Source: Spongiibacter marinus
GTDB lineage: Bacteria; Pseudomonadota; Gammaproteobacteria; Pseudomonadales; Spongiibacteraceae
Direction of reading: 5' to 3'
Length of the DNA: 64,000 bases
NCBI RefSeq assembly: GCF_016906995.1
Contig: NZ_JAFBBD010000006.1
Span: 62,001 to 126,000 of the forward strand
Shown piece by piece: positions 37,919-45,998 of this stretch (position 1 is the stretch's first letter; every line of letters begins with the position of its first letter). The notes under the pieces are model-generated. The model was given only the letters and a program-made list of their open reading frames with translations, was not told the origin of the DNA and ran no database searches. Position numbers and translations under genes: made by a program.

Positions 37919-38341
37919 TCATGTGTTTTTGTGAGCGTAGTAGACCGAGCGGTACCAAGCGACTATTGAGGCGGGAGCGGTGATAAGCCCATACTGCCAG
38001 GAAATGTCGTTAAACCCGCCTTCAAAAAATAACATTTCTAGCTCGATGGCCACGGCTTGAATGACGACAAAAAACAATAATAGCGATGCCGGTAGCCGCA
38101 GGGCGAATATGCCGCAAATCAGCAGTAAAATGGCCCCGCCAGCCAAGGCCGGGACTAGTGCAACCACAAAACTGAGCCCGGCTATATAGAGCAGCTCCAG
38201 CCCGATCGATCGTGCGGCGATGGCTACGAGACCCGCATGGGCAAACGCCGCGAACACCGCCGTAGCCATGGCCGCAGGGAAGAGTTGATGAAGGTATGAT
38301 GCCGTCAGGCCGACGGGCCTTTGTCCTTCACTCGAAATCAT
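37919..38341 (-). CDS. Hypothetical membrane protein
   Basis: I do not recognise this 140-residue protein. It has four hydrophobic segments, at about residues 22-42, 48-68, 70-98 and 118-132. An AAGGGA seven bases before the ATG supports the start. No catalytic motif is visible. The 260 bases between it and yccA hold no gene that I can support. Confidence 0.65.
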   Translation of the reverse strand: MISSEGQRPVGLTASYLHQLFPAAMATAVFAAFAHAGLVAIAARSIGLELLYIAGLSFVVALVPALAGGAILLLICGIFALRLPASLLLFFVVIQAVAIELEMLFFEGGFNDISWQYGLITAPASIVAWYRSVYYAHKNT

Positions 38342-38563
38342 CGTTGATTCCCTTCGTTAGCGTGTCGAGGCCCAGCGTTAACTGCTCTGCCTAATCGCCG
38401 GCAATGGCAGTGATGCTCGACACTACATTCGTTTGCTATGGTAGCGTCAAACATTGCTCGCGTCGCTGTCGGTCGTCTGTCGCGAGAGGCCGCCCGAATA
38501 GTCGAAAAGGCGGTTGGCCGGAAGTCGCTCGGTCTGGGCTGCGTAAAGGGGAGAGGTTGGTGG

Positions 38564-38944
38564 ATGAAATATTGTGTAATCGCGGTCGTATTGATGCTAG
38601 GAATGGCGTGTTATGCCGAGCCTATTTGTGATTTCCCGAAAGAGTATTGTGTGTCCCAGGCGGCGTTTGATGATGCGGAGTCGAGTCTAGCCGGTACCCT
38701 GACGTTGATTCAGGCGAAAATTGACGATAATGGCTTTGAGGATTTTTTAGTCGAACGAGATGAGATCAAGCACAGCCTAATTCAGGGCCAAGCTGCCTGG
38801 CAGAATTATCGGGACCAACATTGTGCAGCGGTCTTTCGGTTAATGAGTGGGGGTAGCTCCCGGCACGTGGACGAACTTAGTTGCCTGACAGACCTCACTA
38901 ACGCGCGGGTGCGCCAGCTGCAGGAGCTCTACGAAGTACAGTGA
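38564..38944 (+). CDS. Exported LprI-like protein (DUF1311 type)
   Basis: The 126 residues start with a signal peptide (MKYCVIAVVLMLGMACYA, then cleavage before EPICDF). The mature part is of the lysozyme-inhibitor LprI type, with paired cysteines and the typical AWQNYRDQHCAAVF plus DELSCLTDLTNARVRQLQEL. It should act in the periplasm; a lysozyme-inhibiting role is known for the Mycobacterium LprI family and only inferred here. The start follows GAGAGGTTGG. Confidence 0.78.
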   Translation: MKYCVIAVVLMLGMACYAEPICDFPKEYCVSQAAFDDAESSLAGTLTLIQAKIDDNGFEDFLVERDEIKHSLIQGQAAWQNYRDQHCAAVFRLMSGGSSRHVDELSCLTDLTNARVRQLQELYEVQ

Positions 38945-38967
38945 TAATAGGGTGATGTCGGGCAGCC

Positions 38968-39453
38968 TTATTTTGGCGTGTCGAGTACCTGCCATTTCTC
39001 CGTCGATGTAGCGCGTCGAACCTGCCAGTTTTCCCCATCCTGACTGCGGTAGGCCGCGTAAGTGGTGCAGCAGCCTCCTGCACCCAAGGCCTGCGTGCCG
39101 ATTTCAATTTGAATGTACTTGCCGTCAAACGCGAGTTGTTCTCTCACGCATTGTTGCGGCAAAAAATACGGGGCGGGTTTGAATAGCAGAGTCCAGTGCG
39201 GTGCTGCGCCCTCGGCGTCTGTCAGCCGGCATACCTTGCAGTCTTTTATGCCAAAAGACACGGCCTTGCCGTGCGCCAGAGGTAGCTTCACAGGCGGTGT
39301 CGTGAAGTTTGGCGTGACATTGACGCTGTGCGACGGCTCGCTATCTGGTGGTAGCGAAAACCCCAAACAGAGGGAGGAGAAAAGTGCAAAACCGAATGAT
39401 GTGACGCTGAGTGCGATCCAACGCGACTGAGCAAGCGATAGGGCGATTGTCAT
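38968..39453 (-). CDS. Hypothetical membrane-anchored or secreted protein
   Basis: The 161-residue protein has an N-terminal hydrophobic segment (IALSVTSFGFALFSSLCLGF) after 12 residues, either a signal peptide or an anchor. The rest is rich in Cys, with CKVC and GGCC pairs that could form disulfides outside the cytoplasm. No family is recognised. It is convergent with the LprI-like gene. Confidence 0.6.
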   Translation of the reverse strand: MTIALSLAQSRWIALSVTSFGFALFSSLCLGFSLPPDSEPSHSVNVTPNFTTPPVKLPLAHGKAVSFGIKDCKVCRLTDAEGAAPHWTLLFKPAPYFLPQQCVREQLAFDGKYIQIEIGTQALGAGGCCTTYAAYRSQDGENWQVRRATSTEKWQVLDTPK

Positions 39454-39498
39454 AGTTCCAGCTGCCTCAACGTTGAACGTTCTTGCACCGTGTTTCCT

Positions 39499-39767
39499 AG
39501 GGCCTGTTAACACTAATTAAGATGCACCTGCTGGAAGTCATTTTTGCCTCCAGCTCGGCGGAGGAAGTGAAGTTTGGTGGGCCCAAACAAGCGACCGACA
39601 ACAACGCTGGGGGAAAAAATGGCTCCAGCCCTCCGGGTTGTAGCTAAAAATCCACCACTCATCGCCATTCGTTGCTTATTTGGAATAAGCAAACTTCTCT
39701 TCTCACTCCTTGATTGGTGAATTTTTAGCCGCAACAGGCGTAACTTAATTAGTGTTAACAGGCCCTA
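39499..39767. mobile_element. Non-autonomous IS-like element (MITE) with 24-bp perfect inverted ends
   Basis: Bases 39499-39522 and 39744-39767 are perfect inverted repeats of 24 bp, beginning TAGGGCCTGTTAACACT. The outermost TA on each side may be the target duplication; CTA is also possible with a shifted boundary. The interior of about 220 bases has no transposase-like reading frame; the open frame inside looks accidental. The element lies 218 bases left of the prophage end. Such compact palindrome-ended units are usually mobilised by a full-length IS elsewhere in the genome. Confidence 0.75.
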
Positions 39768-39984
39768 ATGCGGCCAGTTTTGATCAGTCTACTTGCCCAA
39801 TGTGATTTTCGCGTCGATGGCGCGCTTTAATCGCTCAATGAGCGAATAAAGTATATCCGCAGAGGGTGTTAGTGCCGAGCTAAGTGAAAATGAAAAGCAC
39901 CCAGTTGCGCTGGGATGACATTCCAGGTCGGGCTTTCAGTGCAGGTACGGGAGCAGAAGAGGGCGGTGAATACTGAGAAAGAAA
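39768..39984. other. Non-coding chromosomal flank of the prophage
   Basis: These 217 bases lie between the IS-like element and the att fragment. I see no reading frame, RNA or repeat worth calling. They should be the original sequence downstream of the tRNA gene whose 3' end was captured. Confidence 0.5.
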
Positions 39985-40012
39985 TGGCGGAGGGGCAGGG
40001 ATTCGAACCCTG
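39985..40012 (-). other. attL: Left attachment site (attL): 3' end of a tRNA, probably tRNA-Ser
   Basis: On the minus strand these 28 bases read as a T-arm (CAGGG, TTCGAAT, CCCTG), the acceptor 3' strand CCCCTCC, discriminator G and CCA. Only this 3' portion exists; the bases to the right do not fold into the rest of a tRNA. This is the classical footprint of a tyrosine-integrase phage in a tRNA gene. Discriminator G suggests serine. The intact tRNA should be at the other prophage end, past the window. Confidence 0.8.
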
Positions 40013-40035
40013 TCGCGATGCGGCCTGCTCTATAT

Positions 40036-40547
40036 AAATCAATGGGTTACGACTGCAAATAGCAGATTCAAGGTGCCGGTTTAGTCCCGGAGCGGTCCCA
40101 GCATGCTGGTGACAGTATTCAGCGTGGGAGCAAAAGCCTCCCTGCGTAAGGGGTTCGCTCAGAATGTGTGGGGGGTTCGGAAAAGCGTAATTTCTGTAAT
40201 TTGAGCGCGAGGCCGCTTTATCTCGTTGTTTTTAAATGGAAAACTTGACTTAATGAATGTAATTATTGTGTTAAAAAACGTAATTTAGTTACAGTATTTG
40301 TAGTAATATTTCCAATAAATAATATCTATAAAAATCAATAAGTTATAAATTAATTACGTTTTGAGTTACGATAAATTACACCCTTTTGTAATTTTAAAAC
40401 CCTTTTAAAACAATGGGTTACGCATGATTGCGGGGGGTATTCATAGAAGTTACACTTTTCCGACACCCCCCCTGCTCCTCAGAGGCTGCCTGCTGTTATG
40501 GATTTCTGCATAGCTAGATAAATCTGCAATAAATCAGTGAGTTACGA
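40036..40547 (+). repeat. Four direct repeats, consensus AAATCAATGGGTTACG, probable integrase arm sites
   Basis: Copies start at 40036 (AAATCAATGGGTTACG), 40332 (AAATCAATAAGTTATA), 40407 (AAAACAATGGGTTACG) and 40531 (AAATCAGTGAGTTACG), all in the same orientation. They begin 24 bases from the tRNA fragment. Short direct repeats beside an att core are usually arm-type binding sites of the integrase or its excisionase; that role is inferred. Confidence 0.65.
40186..40394. repeat. AT-rich stretch with seven YGTAATT motifs
   Basis: YGTAATT occurs on the plus strand at about 40186, 40195, 40259, 40279 and 40387, and on the minus strand at about 40352 and 40374. The region is strongly AT-rich compared with its surroundings. 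It may bind a phage or host protein. Function unknown. Confidence 0.5.
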
Positions 40548-40624
40548 AATTTCCGCAAAGCTGCGCGGCAGCTAGTTCCCGCCTACTTATGCATCTGCAA
40601 AAAAACTAGGACATAAAGCGCGAA

Positions 40625-40643
40625 GGCGCGGCGGGGGGCGAAC
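40625..40643 (+). other. cos: Putative cos site of the P2-like phage
   Basis: GGCGCGGCGGGGGGCGAAC followed by TGCGCGC resembles the P2 cohesive end as I recall it (GGCGAGGCGGGGAAAGCAC followed by TGCGCGC): 14 of 19 bases plus the seven following are the same. It lies about 430 bases outside the Q stop, the place of cos in P2. G+C-rich dyads (about 40660-40692) follow, as expected for terminase binding. Confidence 0.75.
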
Positions 40644-40907
40644 TGCGCGCGCCGGGTGGCATGCCCCCCTGGGGGTGGCCCCCGGGGCAGGGTCGTCGGG
40701 ATGCTGCGAAGAATTTCCGCGCCGATCGTCGGGTGAGCTCGGGGGATCAGCCGCTGGGTGGGGTGGGTGGCCGCTGTCTATAGACAGGCGGGCTGAGCTG
40801 CGCAGGGTGATTGCTGTTGATAGGTGAGTAGGCCCAGTGATCAAGGGTGCGAGCAGTGAAAAAAATCATAAAAAACAATGTGTTGGAAAATTATTTTCGC
40901 GTATTTG

Positions 40908-40916
40908 TGGTATAAT
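40908..40916 (+). promoter_or_regulatory. Extended -10 promoter facing the Q gene
   Basis: TGGTATAAT is a perfect extended -10 (TGnTATAAT). It points right, towards the end of Q on the opposite strand, and would make a short transcript or an antisense RNA. No good -35 is present at 17 bases, as is common for extended -10 promoters. No convincing reading frame follows. Confidence 0.5.
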
Positions 40917-41005
40917 TTTAAAGCCTTTTGGTATAGGCGCCGCCTCGCAGAGATGCAGGCTTGTTGTGAAGGAAAACGTGGAAGCGCTACGTGCGACGCG
41001 GGGGC

Positions 41006-41030
41006 AAAAAAAAGCCGCGCTAGGCGCGGC
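41006..41030 (-). terminator. Rho-independent terminator of the P-Q operon
   Basis: On the minus strand, GCCGCGC, loop CTA and GCGCGGC are followed by eight T residues, 39 bases after the Q stop. Confidence 0.93.
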
Positions 41031-41068
41031 AACTGGGTGGTGGGGTGGAGCTATCTGATGCTGGCGAC

Positions 41069-42076
41069 TCAGACTTGGCTGATGCCTTCTATGGTGTAGG
41101 GGTTGAAGGTGATCACCTCTTCACCGAGCCAGTCATTTAGCTGTCGGTAGCGTTCCTGCGAGGGCTCTATTTCATTAGCGGCGAACACTCTGGCGGCAAC
41201 AGCGGGGTCGCTCAGGCCGCTGGTGTTGGTGGGAATTACACCCATGAGCTGAGGTGGTACGCGGTGGCCAGCCATCAGGTCGTCGCGGGTGACGTTTTTG
41301 ATGTTGAAGAACTCATCCTTGGCGCTGACTTCGCTGATGGGGATGATCTGCATGCCGTCTTTTTTGCCGTTGGGCGCGTACATGAACAGGTTCTTGAAGT
41401 TGCCGGGGCCTTTGCTTTCCTTCATCGCTTTGCGGATCGCGTCCACATCCTCGCCATTCTGGCTCGCGTCGGTCATGTAGAGAATGAAGCCTGCGTGGCT
41501 GCCGTTGTCGTAATACCGGCGGCGGAAGATAGTGGCGCTTTCGTTCAGCCAGGCGCTCTGCAGGCTGGACATGTATTCCGGCACGCCGTAAATCTCCTGG
41601 TTGATATCCGGCTGCAGTAGGTGGAATACCGATCCCGCCAAAAACTCGTGCGGGTTGCCAGCGTCATGGATAAACCAGTAGGTGTCGTCTTTGCCACGAC
41701 GGGTGTACTTACTCAAACTATGTCGCAGTCGAATTGGCGTGCCCAAGCGGCTGGTTTCACGCTCCAAGTAGGCATTGCCGAACACCAGGTCATCGAGGAC
41801 GAACTTTTCAAACTCCTGACGACTCAGCAGCGGGTGAGGGCGGAAGGTTTTCACCAACACATTTTTTTTCACCTGGATAGCACTGGAGTGGTGAGGGTTG
41901 GCCCGGTAGGTTTTGGCCAGGCCGTTGACTGATACCGGCGGCTCATACCATTTGCCGCTAAACCACGATTCGGTGTAGCCCAAGATATCCCGTGCGGCCA
42001 GCACTGGCTCGGCATCGCCAAAGGTGAACACCTCGGTTTTTTGCTTTTTGGCGGGTTTGGATTTCGCGGTGGCCAT
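41069..42076 (-). CDS. Q: Phage portal protein (P2 GpQ-like)
   Basis: The portal forms the dodecameric ring at one capsid vertex through which DNA enters. The 335 residues match P2 Q (344). Recognisable segments are ILGYTESWFSGKWYEPPVS, KVHPHHSSAIQVKKNVL-type entry (HHSSAIQVKKNVL), IYGVPEYMSSLQSAWLNESA and a C-terminal GHRVPPQLMGVIPTNTSG. It overlaps the terminase gene by one base and shares its leftward transcript. Confidence 0.93.
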   Translation of the reverse strand: MATAKSKPAKKQKTEVFTFGDAEPVLAARDILGYTESWFSGKWYEPPVSVNGLAKTYRANPHHSSAIQVKKNVLVKTFRPHPLLSRQEFEKFVLDDLVFGNAYLERETSRLGTPIRLRHSLSKYTRRGKDDTYWFIHDAGNPHEFLAGSVFHLLQPDINQEIYGVPEYMSSLQSAWLNESATIFRRRYYDNGSHAGFILYMTDASQNGEDVDAIRKAMKESKGPGNFKNLFMYAPNGKKDGMQIIPISEVSAKDEFFNIKNVTRDDLMAGHRVPPQLMGVIPTNTSGLSDPAVAARVFAANEIEPSQERYRQLNDWLGEEVITFNPYTIEGISQV

Positions 42077-43824
42077 TAGAACAACTCCAATATGCTGTTA
42101 TTGCCCGCGCTCTCATGAAGCGGGGCGTTGTCGAGTGCGTGCATTAGCGCCCAAGCCAAATCGGCGTGGCCGCTTTCGTTGGTGCGGCTGGCTTGGTAGG
42201 TCATCTGTCCGCCGCCGGCGGTCATGGTCCGCTTGATCATCAGCATGGCGTGCACCATATCCGTCCAGCCGTTATCAAACTCAAGGCGACCATGGGAAAT
42301 AATGTCCTTGGTCTTGAGCACCATTTGGGCCTTGATGGCAGGGTTGTAGTCGTAACCCACGGCGCGCGGGAAAAAGCGGCGCACCATATCAAACACACCG
42401 GTGCCAATCGCGGTTTTATCGATGCCGATATGGGTAACGTTATAGATTTCGGTCAGCCGCTTGATGCGCTCAGCCTGGTCGACAAAGTCCATGCCCACCC
42501 AGTTGAGCTTATCCAAAATGCGGTGCTTACCGCCCGGTACCGGCGAGGGCGCCACCACTACGCAACTGGCGTTGTCACTGGTGCGCGACGGGTCGTAGCC
42601 TATCCACACGTCGCGGTTGCCGATCGGGCGGGGTGCCAGTGGCTTGAAGTCATCCCACGCCACCCAGCTGTCCACCATGCAGGCGGTCAGCTCGGTAAAG
42701 GAAAACACCGAGAAGGTGTCGTCCACGAACTGGCACATAAAGAGGTTTTCCATTTCCTCTGGGCTGTACTCCAGCCGCAGCTGCTCAATATCAAACAGGT
42801 CGCAGCCTTTGGCCTCGGCATCCAGCAAGGTAACGATCTGCCGCCATTGGCCGTCCTCACACATGCGGCCGGGCGCCAGCTTTTTGTGGGAAACATCCAA
42901 CTGGATTTGGTCTTCTTTTTTGCGACCGCGGTTAAACAGTGCGCCGGTCCAGAATGGGTAGGCCTCGTGATTGACACTGGATGGCGTAGAAAAATAGGTC
43001 TGGCGCCATTTCTTGTGAGCGGCCATGCCCGAGGCCACTTTGCGCAGATTCTGAAACCGCTGAATCCAGAAATACTCATCCACATACAAGTGGCCGTGGT
43101 AACTCTGGGCCGTGTTGCTATTGGTCGAAAGGAATATCAGCTCCGCGCCATTGGGCAACACAATCGGGTCGCCGGTCAGCTCAACATCGGCCCATTTCTT
43201 TGCCGCCTGCACAACGTAATTCCTGAACACATGAGCCTGAGCTTTTGAGGCCGAGATAAAAATCTGGTTGTCGCCGGTAGTGGCCGCATCTACCAGAGCC
43301 TCATTAGAAAAATAGTAAGTGGCACCGATTTGTCGGCTCTTAAGAATATTGCGAATGCGGTGGAGGGTCTTTTTGTGCAGCCATTCCTTTTGGTAGCCGA
43401 ATATCTCATCCATGAACCCCTCTTTAATGCGGTCCAGTGCTTCCGGCGAGATATCATTCTTGATTTTTTTATTGCTGCGTCGCTTTCCCCTGTTGCGATT
43501 GCGAACGTTTGGGTTTAAATCTGCCTCGTTGCCGCCATCGTCATAGCGACGAATGCGGGCTGTGCGCTCAAGGCTTTTGGTCAGCACCTCAATTTCTTTC
43601 AGGTCCTGATCCGTTTTTTCATCTTTCTTCAGCAGCTGGCACAGCCGGGCATCGATAGATTGCTCAACCCGCTGCACCACGGGCGCACTGTCCCAATCGT
43701 CCCGGCGCTTCCAGCTGTGCAGGGTGGCGCCAGGCACAGATAAACGCCGAGTAATCTCGGGAATGCGGTAGCCCTGCCAATAGAGCAACCGCGCTTCTGT
43801 TCTGTCATCTGAGGCCGTTTTCAT
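42076..43824 (-). CDS. P: Terminase large subunit (P2 GpP-like)
   Basis: This ATPase-nuclease packages DNA and cuts cos. The 582 residues compare with 590 for P2 P. An N-terminal helix-turn-helix (residues 18-40, IPEITRRLSVPGATLHSWKR) is followed by the ATPase with LKSRQIGATYYFS near residue 162 and LYVDEYFWI near residue 250 as Walker A and B. The C-terminal nuclease shows WIGYDPSRTSDNASCVVV. It is divergent from the scaffold gene O, with a shared regulatory dyad between them. Confidence 0.95.
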   Translation of the reverse strand: MKTASDDRTEARLLYWQGYRIPEITRRLSVPGATLHSWKRRDDWDSAPVVQRVEQSIDARLCQLLKKDEKTDQDLKEIEVLTKSLERTARIRRYDDGGNEADLNPNVRNRNRGKRRSNKKIKNDISPEALDRIKEGFMDEIFGYQKEWLHKKTLHRIRNILKSRQIGATYYFSNEALVDAATTGDNQIFISASKAQAHVFRNYVVQAAKKWADVELTGDPIVLPNGAELIFLSTNSNTAQSYHGHLYVDEYFWIQRFQNLRKVASGMAAHKKWRQTYFSTPSSVNHEAYPFWTGALFNRGRKKEDQIQLDVSHKKLAPGRMCEDGQWRQIVTLLDAEAKGCDLFDIEQLRLEYSPEEMENLFMCQFVDDTFSVFSFTELTACMVDSWVAWDDFKPLAPRPIGNRDVWIGYDPSRTSDNASCVVVAPSPVPGGKHRILDKLNWVGMDFVDQAERIKRLTEIYNVTHIGIDKTAIGTGVFDMVRRFFPRAVGYDYNPAIKAQMVLKTKDIISHGRLEFDNGWTDMVHAMLMIKRTMTAGGGQMTYQASRTNESGHADLAWALMHALDNAPLHESAGNNSILELF

Positions 43825-43871
43825 GCGCTCAGATTACGGGCAAACCTGCCACCTCCTTATGTAGCCAAGGT

Positions 43872-43888
43872 GTAAAGCCCTCGTTTAC
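43872..43888. promoter_or_regulatory. Late-promoter dyad, site A (divergent P / O)
   Basis: GTAAA-N7-TTTAC is a perfect dyad in the P-O gap, followed by CTCCCGC on the plus strand and ACC on the minus strand. Related dyads lie before gene V and gene FI, exactly the units that have late promoters in P2. Being symmetric, it could serve both P (56 bases away) and O. Confidence 0.65.
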
Positions 43889-43982
43889 TCCCGCACCGCC
43901 TTGGCGTGCCAAAACAATTCCGCAACGCTACCGCTCAACAGCTGATTTCACAGCCCAACAGCCACCAAAGCGGATGCAGAAC

Positions 43983-44840
43983 ATGAAATCGAAATTTTTC
44001 CGAGTTGCCGTTGAAGGCCAGACCACCGATGGCCGCGCCATTACCCGCGAACAGATTGTGGACATGGGCAGCACCTACAACCCTGAAAAATACGGCGCCC
44101 GTATTTGGCTGGAACACTTGCGGGGCCTATTCGCCGAAGGTCCATTCCCCGCCTTGGGTGACGTGGTAGAAGTCAAAGCAGAAGAAATCAAAGAGGGCGA
44201 GTTGAAAGGAAAAATGGCCCTGTACGCCGCCATCGATCCGACCAAAGAGCTTATTGCGATTAACGAAAAGCGCCAGAAAATCTACACCTCTATCGAGTTG
44301 GACCCCGACTTTGCTGGCAGCGGCCAGGCCTATATGTACGGGCTGGGCATTACCGACAGCCCCGCCAGTCTGGGCACTGAGGCCCTGAAATTCTCGGCGG
44401 AGAAACCGGCAGAAGAAAAGCTGTTGGCCAGCCGCAAAGCCCGCCCCGAGAACCTGTTCAGCGCAGCGATGGAAGTCGACATTGTGTTTGAAACCGAAAG
44501 TAAGCCGGACTCAAAAACCGACGAAAGCGGGCTCTTTGCCAAGATCAAAGACATGTTCAAAAAGCAGTCTCGTGACACACGCGAAGAGTTCAGCACTGCC
44601 ATCGATACCCAAAACGACGCCATCACCCTGGTAGCGGAAGAGGTAGTCAAGCTGTCCAGCAGCCTGGCCGATTTAGCCGATATCGTGAAGGCCGGTGGCG
44701 ACACCAGCGAACTGCAAACCCAATTCACCGCCCTGCAGGAAGAGCTGACCACGCTCAAAACTCAGCTTGGCAAAGAACACCAACACAGTCAGCGCCCGCC
44801 CGCCACCGGTGGTGACGGCGAAGTCCTGGCAGATTGTTAA
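43983..44840 (+). CDS. O: Capsid scaffolding protein and protease (P2 GpO-like)
   Basis: GpO is scaffold and serine protease in one, processing the capsid, scaffold and portal proteins. Start is set at MKSKFFRVAVEG (285 residues; P2 has 284), since the ATG nine bases earlier lacks a Shine-Dalgarno. The expected catalytic residues are present: Asp16 in QTTDGRA, His45 in IWLEHLRG and Ser103 in YTSIELD. The C-terminal helical scaffold domain follows, ending in GGDGEVLADC much like the end of P2 O. Confidence 0.95.
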   Translation: MKSKFFRVAVEGQTTDGRAITREQIVDMGSTYNPEKYGARIWLEHLRGLFAEGPFPALGDVVEVKAEEIKEGELKGKMALYAAIDPTKELIAINEKRQKIYTSIELDPDFAGSGQAYMYGLGITDSPASLGTEALKFSAEKPAEEKLLASRKARPENLFSAAMEVDIVFETESKPDSKTDESGLFAKIKDMFKKQSRDTREEFSTAIDTQNDAITLVAEEVVKLSSSLADLADIVKAGGDTSELQTQFTALQEELTTLKTQLGKEHQHSQRPPATGGDGEVLADC

Positions 44841-44900
44841 CCCAACAACCCCGAAAGCAACAGGCCGATAGCACAAAGACTTTGATTAGGAGCAACTGGC

Positions 44901-45944
44901 ATGCGTAAAGAAACCCGCGAAAAATACAACGGCTATTTGGCCCAGCAAGCCACGCTGAATGCCATTGCGCTTGAAGATATCAAGGGGGGAACCAAATTCA
45001 GTGTTGAGCCCTCAATTTCCCAAACCTTGGAAGACCGTATTCAGGAATCCTCTGCCTTCCTGCAAAGCATCAACGTGGTGCCGGTCACAGAGCAAGAGGG
45101 CGAGACCCTTGGCTTGGGCACCAGCTCTACCATCGCCGGGACTACTGATACGGATTCAAATGATCGCGCCACCACTGACCCCACCGGGCTGAACGCGTTT
45201 GGTTACCGTTGCGAGCAAACCAACTTTGATACCCACCTGAAATATTCCAAGCTGGATATGTGGGCAAAATTCCCCGATTTTCAAACCCGCATCCGCGATG
45301 CCATTCTTCGCCAGATCGCCCGCGACCGCCTGATGATCGGGTGGAACGGTACCAGCCGCGCTGCCACCTCTAACCGTGGCACCAACCCGCTGTTGCAAGA
45401 CGTGAATAAGGGCTGGATTCAGTATGTGCGCGACAATGACGCCGCCCGCATTATGAGCGAGGTCGAAGCCGCCTCTTCCGCTGTTAACGTCGGCACCAAC
45501 GCCGGTTACGACTACCAGAACCTGGACTCACTGGTGTTCGATGTCGTCGAAAACCTGCTGGACGAATGGCATGCCGAAGACACTGGCCTGGTGGCGATCA
45601 TGGGTCGCCAACTGCTGGCGGATAAATATTTCCCGCTGATCGACGGCAACAACGTGCCCACCGAGAAAATTGCCAGCGACATTATTATTTCCAGTAAGCG
45701 TGTTGGTGGTCTGCCAGCGGTACGGGTGCCTTTCTTCCCGGCGCGCAGCATCGTGGTGACCACCCTGGATAACCTTTCCATCTACTGGCAAGAAGGCACC
45801 CGCCGCCGCACCGTGGTGGACAACGCCAAGCGCGACCGCGTGGAAGACTACCAGTCCATCAACGAAGACTACGTGGTGGAAGACACCGGTGCCTTCGCTG
45901 CGGTCGAGAATATCAAACTTTGGAACGGCACTGCCTACGCGTAA
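44901..45944 (+). CDS. N: Major capsid protein (P2 GpN-like)
   Basis: The 347 residues (P2 N: 357) form the icosahedral shell. The N-terminus RKETREKYNGYLAQQATLN, the EDRIQESSAFLQSINVVPV segment, TQFDTHLKYSKLDMWA-type core (NFDTHLKYSKLDMWAKFPDF) and RDRLMIGWNGTSRA are characteristic of P2-family capsids. An AGGAG lies before the ATG. O should remove a short N-terminal part. Confidence 0.95.
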   Translation: MRKETREKYNGYLAQQATLNAIALEDIKGGTKFSVEPSISQTLEDRIQESSAFLQSINVVPVTEQEGETLGLGTSSTIAGTTDTDSNDRATTDPTGLNAFGYRCEQTNFDTHLKYSKLDMWAKFPDFQTRIRDAILRQIARDRLMIGWNGTSRAATSNRGTNPLLQDVNKGWIQYVRDNDAARIMSEVEAASSAVNVGTNAGYDYQNLDSLVFDVVENLLDEWHAEDTGLVAIMGRQLLADKYFPLIDGNNVPTEKIASDIIISSKRVGGLPAVRVPFFPARSIVVTTLDNLSIYWQEGTRRRTVVDNAKRDRVEDYQSINEDYVVEDTGAFAAVENIKLWNGTAYA

Positions 45945-45998
45945 GCGTGGGCAGCTGTCGATTAGCTAAACCACCAACCAGCAACAAACGGGGCGAAC

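Larger units (their letters stand above)
40013..41068. other. Non-coding left arm of the prophage
   Basis: About 1.05 kb carries no gene that I can support. It holds, in order, four copies of a 16-base direct repeat (40036-40547), an AT-rich stretch with many GTAATT motifs (40186-40394), a very GC-rich cos region (40620-40700), an extended -10 promoter (40908) and the terminator of Q (41006-41030). Confidence 0.6.

Noticed and set aside
39513-39734. A 73-codon frame inside the palindrome-ended element, as a possible transposase remnant
   Set aside because: It carries no DDE-type or helix-turn-helix pattern and starts inside the inverted repeat; it is probably accidental.
39985-40085. A complete tRNA gene at the prophage end
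   Set aside because: Only the T-arm, acceptor 3' strand and CCA fit; the following bases cannot form the D and anticodon arms or pair with the acceptor.
40587-40844. An 85-codon minus-strand frame in the GC-rich cos region
   Set aside because: The product is mostly Pro, Arg, Ser and Ala from GC-rich, non-coding-like sequence, overlapping the cos-like element.
40837-41099. Two overlapping plus-strand frames of 73 codons after the AT-rich region
   Set aside because: Both run across the Q terminator stem on the opposite strand and lack a ribosome site and any protein-like pattern.
42166-43248. A 360-codon open frame on the plus strand opposite the terminase gene
   Set aside because: It reads as His/Val/Gly-rich antisense of a well-supported terminase and has no start signals.
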